From Bacteroidota bacterium (GTDB lineage Bacteria; Bacteroidota; Bacteroidia; Cytophagales; Cytophagaceae), in the NCBI GenBank assembly GCA_023391415.1, contig JAEWAY010000027.1, positions 1-58,357 on the forward strand: a stretch of 58,357 nt of DNA. Reading direction: 5' to 3'. Below are positions 54,008 to 58,357 of this stretch, in pieces. Under the pieces are notes generated by a model that saw only the letters and a list, made by a program, of their open reading frames with translations, was not told where the DNA came from and ran no database searches. The first letter of the stretch is position 1. Every line of letters begins with the position of its first letter. The translations under genes were made by a program, and so were the position numbers.

Positions 54008-56713
54008 TTGTACTTTTTAAGGGCTCTTTTGGCTTTGATCATGCTACTGTTTGTCAATTTCTTAGTTAACGCTCAAGAAATTGAAACAGATACATTGATC
54101 AGGACACCGACGGATACGGTTGGCCTTACCGGCGTACCCTCGGATACCACGATCGCCATGGACTCCGCCGCTTTGTCTCCCGCGCAACCTCAAAGCGACA
54201 TTGAAAGCATTATCAATTATACTGCCAGAGACTCTATCCGCTTTGATGTAAGCACGAAAATCATATACATGTATGGAGACGGAAACGTGGATTATGGCTC
54301 CATTCATCTGAAAGCGGAAGAAATTGTCGTAAACTGGACTACGGATATCGTCACAGCTACCGGTGTATACGACACTACCGGAAAACTCATGGGTAAACCA
54401 GTGTTTAAGGACGGAAGCGACGAATTTGAGGCGGATACGATCATGTATAATATTACCACCCGCAAGGGATTGATCATTTCCGCCGTCACTCAGGAAGGTG
54501 AAGGCTATATACAAGGAAATAAAGGATTAAAGACCCCGGACAACACTATTTATTTCCGGAACGCCATGTACACCACCTGCAATCTGGCGCATCCGCATTT
54601 TTACATCGGGGCGAGCAAATTAAAGGTTATTCCGGACGATAAGGTAGTCTGCGGGCCATTTAACATCTGGATCGCCGACGTTCCCACTCCCATTGGCTTT
54701 ATCTTTGGTTTTTTCCCTCTTCCTGAAAAACATAAATCCGGTATACTATTCCCCTCAAACTTTGGAGAACATAACTCCAGAGGCTTCTACTTTACAGACG
54801 CGGGATATTATATAGCGGTTAAAGACTACGCCGGCATAGCGCTGCGCGGTGATTTGTATTCCAACGGAAGCTGGAGAGCCAACCTGACCTCCAATTATCG
54901 GAATCGTTATAAATATAACGGAGACGTACATCTTAACTACGCGAGGTTATATGACGGATTCCTCTACGGAGAAGAAGAACGATTAGAGATCCCGTCTCAA
55001 TACAATGTTTCCTGGAATCATAATTCCGATTCCAAAGGTCCCAGTCGCTTCAACGCCCGGGTAAATGTAAGCACATCGAGATACTATCGGTTAAACACCT
55101 ATAACCCGCAGTCGATCATGCAGGGATCCACCCAGTCGAACATCAACTATAACACAGCGTTTAGAAACACTCCGTTTACACTGGCGGCGAGCATGATGGT
55201 CGATCAAAACCTCGTAACCCGGGCCAATACGATAAAGCTACCCGAAATAAACCTCTCGATGAACAGGATCTACCCGTTCAAGAAAAAAGTAGGAAGCAAA
55301 AATAACTGGTATGAAAACATATCCCTTACCTATGGACTCAATACGCAATTCCAGACAAGCAATACTCCCAATGCTTTAAGTATCATGAGAGAACTAGGAA
55401 AGATCCCCGATTCTCTTCTTTTAGATACCTTAACCTTCAATGGAGAGAGAGAAAACCTGGAACGTTTTTGGAATCGTTCTCAATTCGGCGCCCAGCATAA
55501 GATAAACCTCGCCACCACATTTAAAGTAAAGAAAACATTCCTCAAATATTTCAGCATTAATCCAAGCTCTAATTGGACAGAGTTTTGGTATCCGGATAAA
55601 TTACGTTTTAGTTATGAAAACAACGAACTTGACACCCTTAAGATTCACTCCAACTTCCACAGAACTTACTCATATGACGCCGGCGTCTCACTAAACACAT
55701 GGGTGTACGGAACTTTCCGATTCAAAGGGAGTAAACTATCGGCCATCCGCCATTCCATGAATCCAAGTATAGGATACGTATACAAACCCGATTTTGGTGA
55801 AAACCAATACAACAACTATTTCAACTATACCGATACTCTTGGCAATGAATACCATATAAATCGCTTTAACGGTTTTATTTACGGATCTCCGAGTTTAGGC
55901 AAACAAAATGTGTTGAATTTCTCAGTAAACAACATTCTGGAAGCCAAGCTCAAGACGAAGGATACCGCCAACCCCTTTACAAAAATCAAGCTTCTCGACC
56001 AATTCAGGATCAATGGAAATTACAATTTCGCCAGAGACTCCCTGCGCCTGTCCGATATAGCCGTATCCGCCTATACGCGCCTTCTGGGGATATTCGACAT
56101 ACGATACAACGGAATCATCGACCCCTACTTATGGAAAGTAGACTCTATCACGATCTCCGACCAGCGAACCCAAATATATCAAACCCGAATCAACAAGCTC
56201 GCGATCACCGCGGATAGCGGAGGAATTGGCTCGCTCAAAAGCTCCAGCATATCGCTTGGCGCCAGCTTGAATCCCAACATTATTAAAAGCAAGTTGTCTA
56301 CCAAAGAAAAGGTAGCCGCTGAAGGGAAAATTCCGGGGATGATAGATCCTCAACTATATGTTGATTTCAACATACCATGGAATCTCAATATCAACTATAT
56401 TTATACTGTATCAAAAACCGGAATCGGTCCATCCAACATTGTACAGACCATTACCTTTAACGGCGATCTGAAATTGTCGGAAAATTGGAAAATTGGATTT
56501 ACCAGTGGTTATGATATTAAAGGCAAAGGTGTAACCATGACGAGGCTGGAATTATACCGGGATCTTCATTGCTGGCAAATGTCGCTGTCCACTATGATAT
56601 TCAGCAGTCAGCAGATGTATATGTTTACCATTAGTCCCAAATCAGGCATACTTCAGGATCTGAAATTAAACAAACGTAGTCCTGGCGCCTTTGGTCAATC
56701 TCCGTTGTTTTAA
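54008..56713 (+). CDS. lptD: Putative LPS-assembly protein LptD (Bacteroidota form)
   Basis: 901 residues. The TTG at 54008 directly follows an in-frame stop and gives a complete signal peptide (YFLRALLALIMLLFVNFLVNA); the ATG at 54041 would leave a very short one. An OstA/LptA-like domain (about 65-215: ESIINYTARDSIRFDVSTKIIYMYGDG...IVVNW) precedes a large beta-barrel rich in alternating aromatic strands (e.g. RGFYFTDAGYYIAV). It inserts LPS into the outer leaflet. Divergent from the amidase/MlaD genes. Confidence 0.9.
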   Translation: MYFLRALLALIMLLFVNFLVNAQEIETDTLIRTPTDTVGLTGVPSDTTIAMDSAALSPAQPQSDIESIINYTARDSIRFDVSTKIIYMYGDGNVDYGSIHLKAEEIVVNWTTDIVTATGVYDTTGKLMGKPVFKDGSDEFEADTIMYNITTRKGLIISAVTQEGEGYIQGNKGLKTPDNTIYFRNAMYTTCNLAHPHFYIGASKLKVIPDDKVVCGPFNIWIADVPTPIGFIFGFFPLPEKHKSGILFPSNFGEHNSRGFYFTDAGYYIAVKDYAGIALRGDLYSNGSWRANLTSNYRNRYKYNGDVHLNYARLYDGFLYGEEERLEIPSQYNVSWNHNSDSKGPSRFNARVNVSTSRYYRLNTYNPQSIMQGSTQSNINYNTAFRNTPFTLAASMMVDQNLVTRANTIKLPEINLSMNRIYPFKKKVGSKNNWYENISLTYGLNTQFQTSNTPNALSIMRELGKIPDSLLLDTLTFNGERENLERFWNRSQFGAQHKINLATTFKVKKTFLKYFSINPSSNWTEFWYPDKLRFSYENNELDTLKIHSNFHRTYSYDAGVSLNTWVYGTFRFKGSKLSAIRHSMNPSIGYVYKPDFGENQYNNYFNYTDTLGNEYHINRFNGFIYGSPSLGKQNVLNFSVNNILEAKLKTKDTANPFTKIKLLDQFRINGNYNFARDSLRLSDIAVSAYTRLLGIFDIRYNGIIDPYLWKVDSITISDQRTQIYQTRINKLAITADSGGIGSLKSSSISLGASLNPNIIKSKLSTKEKVAAEGKIPGMIDPQLYVDFNIPWNLNINYIYTVSKTGIGPSNIVQTITFNGDLKLSENWKIGFTSGYDIKGKGVTMTRLELYRDLHCWQMSLSTMIFSSQQMYMFTISPKSGILQDLKLNKRSPGAFGQSPLF

Positions 56714-56803
56714 ACTTAAACTACTTCTCCTCATCAGAAGAATATACCATGAACATATATTCATTCCGAAGCCGGAAAAGTAGCTGTTCTCAATCGCCCA
56801 ACC

Positions 56804-57682
56804 CTATAATGAGCTAAAACGATAAAACGTGCCCAAAGGCAGCTTTTTATCATAACGATCATTCAGATATAATTCTCCATACTCCGGGTTAGCGACTGTT
56901 CCAAAGGCTCTCTTAATCATTGTTTCCTGAATCAACGGTGAAAAGCTCAACGAATATAAATTGAGAATAAAAAAATGACGTTCGGGGTCTAAAAGCTGCC
57001 GACAGGCTTTGACAAGCACATTCAGATGCTGGTCAATCAACCATTTTTCGCCCTTAGGACCTCGTCCATATGCCGGAGGGTCAAGAATAATTCCCTGATA
57101 CTTATTCCCTCTACGCGCCTCCCTTTCCACAAACTTCATAGCGTCTTCGACCACCCACCGTATACCTTCCAACTTGCTCAGCTCCATATTGTCCTTCGCC
57201 CAGCTAATAACCTGCTTCACTGAATCCACATGCGAGACATCCGCTCCGGCCGCCTTAGCGGCGATAGAAGCGCCTCCTGTATAAGCGAATAAATTCAATA
57301 CTTTTGTAGAAGTCCCAAGCATTTTGACCTTTTCATGAATATAATCCCAATTGGAAGCCTGTTCCGGAAAAATACCTACATGCTTGAACGAAGACAATCC
57401 CAACCTGAATGTCAATTCCATTGATCCGGAACAATAACGAATTTTCCATTGCTCCTTCATGGAAGATTTAAGCCGCCACGCCCCTTTCTCCTCTGATTTA
57501 TCATCCTTGGCAAAAGCCGCGCTTGTCATCTTTCTCCACTCGTCCATAGAGATAGATGGATCCCATATAGCCTGTGGTTCCGGTCTTTCCAATACAAACT
57601 CGCCAAACCTCTCCAGTTTTTTATAGTTTCCACTATCAATTAACTCATAATCATTCCAGTTTATAGGGGATAAAAGCAACAT
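56804..57682 (-). CDS. Class I SAM-dependent methyltransferase (RlmI/YccW-like)
   Basis: 292 residues. An N-terminal 100-residue part (MLLLSPINWNDYELIDSGNYKKLERFGEFVLERPEPQAIW) is followed by a Rossmann methyltransferase: KVLNLFAYTGGASIAAKAAGADVSHVDSVKQVISWAKDN (SAM site), then VEDAMKFV and the catalytic-type ILDPPAYGRGPKGEKW. This fits the 23S rRNA (cytosine-C5)-methyltransferase/YccW group (Methyltrans_SAM); the target site cannot be determined, and it lacks an N-terminal PUA domain. Confidence 0.9.
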   Translation of the reverse strand: MLLLSPINWNDYELIDSGNYKKLERFGEFVLERPEPQAIWDPSISMDEWRKMTSAAFAKDDKSEEKGAWRLKSSMKEQWKIRYCSGSMELTFRLGLSSFKHVGIFPEQASNWDYIHEKVKMLGTSTKVLNLFAYTGGASIAAKAAGADVSHVDSVKQVISWAKDNMELSKLEGIRWVVEDAMKFVEREARRGNKYQGIILDPPAYGRGPKGEKWLIDQHLNVLVKACRQLLDPERHFFILNLYSLSFSPLIQETMIKRAFGTVANPEYGELYLNDRYDKKLPLGTFYRFSSL

Positions 57683-57741
57683 TCTGGTATTTTTAGTATA
57701 TTTAATCGCAAGTCAATATTACTAAAATCTTTTGAACTCAT

Positions 57742-58176
57742 ATGAAAAACCTTCCAATCAGGTTTAGTCACATATTTTTTATCGCGGTGGGCTTTGTATC
57801 ACTGCTTATGATTTCCTTTTTATGGATTGGCAATGAAGACAAATCCAATAAAGGCTTTAACCAGGAACTCGTATACCGCACCTGGAAAATAAAGAAACTA
57901 TATCAAAATGGTAAATCGATTGAAGACGATCCCAAATTTACCAGCTTAAAACTGAAAGTAAATCGTGATGGAACCGCGGAATGGATCCGACCCGGACAAA
58001 AACTGGTTATTTCCTTCAAACTGATCAATGAAGCGACTCAAATCATACTTGATGACGGTTATACTGTTGAGGATATAGAAACAGTTTTTGAGTTGACGGA
58101 AGATAAATTTCGCTTTGGAAAGAAAAATATAGCCACCCGTTATGAATATGTCATGATTCCGGATAGAGGAGAATAA
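57742..58176 (+). CDS. Small exported lipocalin-like protein of unknown function
   Basis: 144 residues. An N-terminal membrane segment (HIFFIAVGFVSLLMISFLW) is followed by a short, probably beta-rich domain starting YRTWKIKKLYQNGKSIEDDPKFTSLKLKV, which resembles a Bacteroidota lipocalin-like or DUF5004-type module (G.W...I...G...D...). Family not confirmed. It ends 46 nt before a strong bidirectional terminator. Confidence 0.6.
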   Translation: MKNLPIRFSHIFFIAVGFVSLLMISFLWIGNEDKSNKGFNQELVYRTWKIKKLYQNGKSIEDDPKFTSLKLKVNRDGTAEWIRPGQKLVISFKLINEATQIILDDGYTVEDIETVFELTEDKFRFGKKNIATRYEYVMIPDRGE

Positions 58177-58221
58177 TTTCTCCTTCCCATATCAAACAGC
58201 CAGCTCGAATAAAACACGTCT

Positions 58222-58272
58222 GTCTTTCATAAAAAAGCGACTTTTTTCCAAGTCGCTTTTTTTATGAAAGAC
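58222..58272. terminator. Strong bidirectional terminator between convergent genes
   Basis: An approximately 22-bp stem (arms 58222-58243 and 58250-58272, GTCTTTCATAAAAAAGCGAC with one extra base in the right arm) with A- and T-runs on both sides. It serves the small exported protein gene (plus) and the T9SS type B gene (minus). Confidence 0.9.
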
Positions 58273-58288
58273 AGGGCGCCTCTCCTAT

Positions 58289-58357
58289 TTACCTTACTAT
58301 GGTCACGTCTCCGCTTCTGGGCTTCTTCACCTTCCCGCCATTGGGGTAGATCACGTA
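58289..58357 (-). CDS. 3' end of a T9SS type B surface protein (truncated by the window edge)
   Basis: The last 22 residues (YVIYPNGGKVKKPRSGDVTI, then VR) read from the window edge to the TAA at 58289-58291. They closely match the end of the giant protein at 33481 (IIYPNGGNIRKPITGDVTI, then VR), identifying a second T9SS type B sorting domain. The rest of the gene lies to the right of the window. Confidence 0.85.
   Translation of the reverse strand, partial: YVIYPNGGKVKKPRSGDVTIVR

Overview
The window looks like chromosomal DNA of a member of the Bacteroidota, most likely a Cytophagales-type bacterium. Four proteins end in type IX secretion (T9SS) sorting domains (two type A, two type B). 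The clearest promoters have the Bacteroidota form TTTG-N18/19-TAnnTTTG, and Shine-Dalgarno sequences are largely absent. Several gene families are typical of the phylum (DUF6787, a lone atpD-atpC pair, the Bacteroidota form of LptD, WbuC cupin). I see no rRNA, tRNA, CRISPR array, insertion sequence or integrase. Most of the window is ordinary housekeeping DNA with a few accessory pockets.

Layout. 0-6.7 kb: end of an SRPBCC protein, a secreted PQQ-type sugar dehydrogenase, a HipA-like kinase/DUF3037 overlapping pair, a large T9SS-secreted protein and a WbuC-type cupin. 7-8.8 kb: a dienoyl-CoA reductase-like SDR and a tandem universal stress protein, convergent on a shared terminator. 8.8-12.1 kb: gluconate operon gntK-gnd-gntP. 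12.1-15.7 kb: a four-helix membrane protein, an azurin-like lipoprotein, the nfeD-floA pair and a small exported protein. 15.8-17.7 kb: panB-rluA-DUF6787 operon. 17.9-20.1 kb: CPA2/KefB-type antiporter. 20.1-26.1 kb: a 600-nt gene-free stretch, then a three-gene operon that looks like an MksBEF/Wadjet-related condensin without the MksG/JetD nuclease. 26.4-33.5 kb: a 2364-residue T9SS type B surface protein. 33.8-38.8 kb: msrB, atpC-atpD, a subtilase lipoprotein and a heptose-7-phosphate kinase. 38.8-44.6 kb: aspartate-type aminotransferase, a glycosyltransferase fused to a polyprenyl-phosphate transferase-like part, recR, clpS and a sodium/solute symporter. 44.7-49 kb: pruA and an operon WD40 protein-DivIVA-folB-alkyltransferase-like. 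49-58.4 kb: redoxin, SirB1-type transglutaminase fold, acyl-CoA carboxylase beta, MlaD/MCE, amidase, divergent lptD, an rRNA methyltransferase-like gene, a small exported protein and the 3' end of another T9SS type B gene.

How genes work together. The secreted sugar dehydrogenase could make aldonates outside the cell, which GntP, GntK and Gnd could import, phosphorylate and decarboxylate (inference). NfeD and FloA form a membrane microdomain pair. MlaD, amidase and LptD form an envelope-biogenesis neighbourhood. The condensin-like operon is the best candidate for a less-described system: it has kleisin-like, winged-helix-like and SMC-like subunits in the Mks/Jet order, the fourth gene is missing, and the SMC-like ATPase has a non-canonical signature motif. 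All functional calls come from reading the sequence without database searches.
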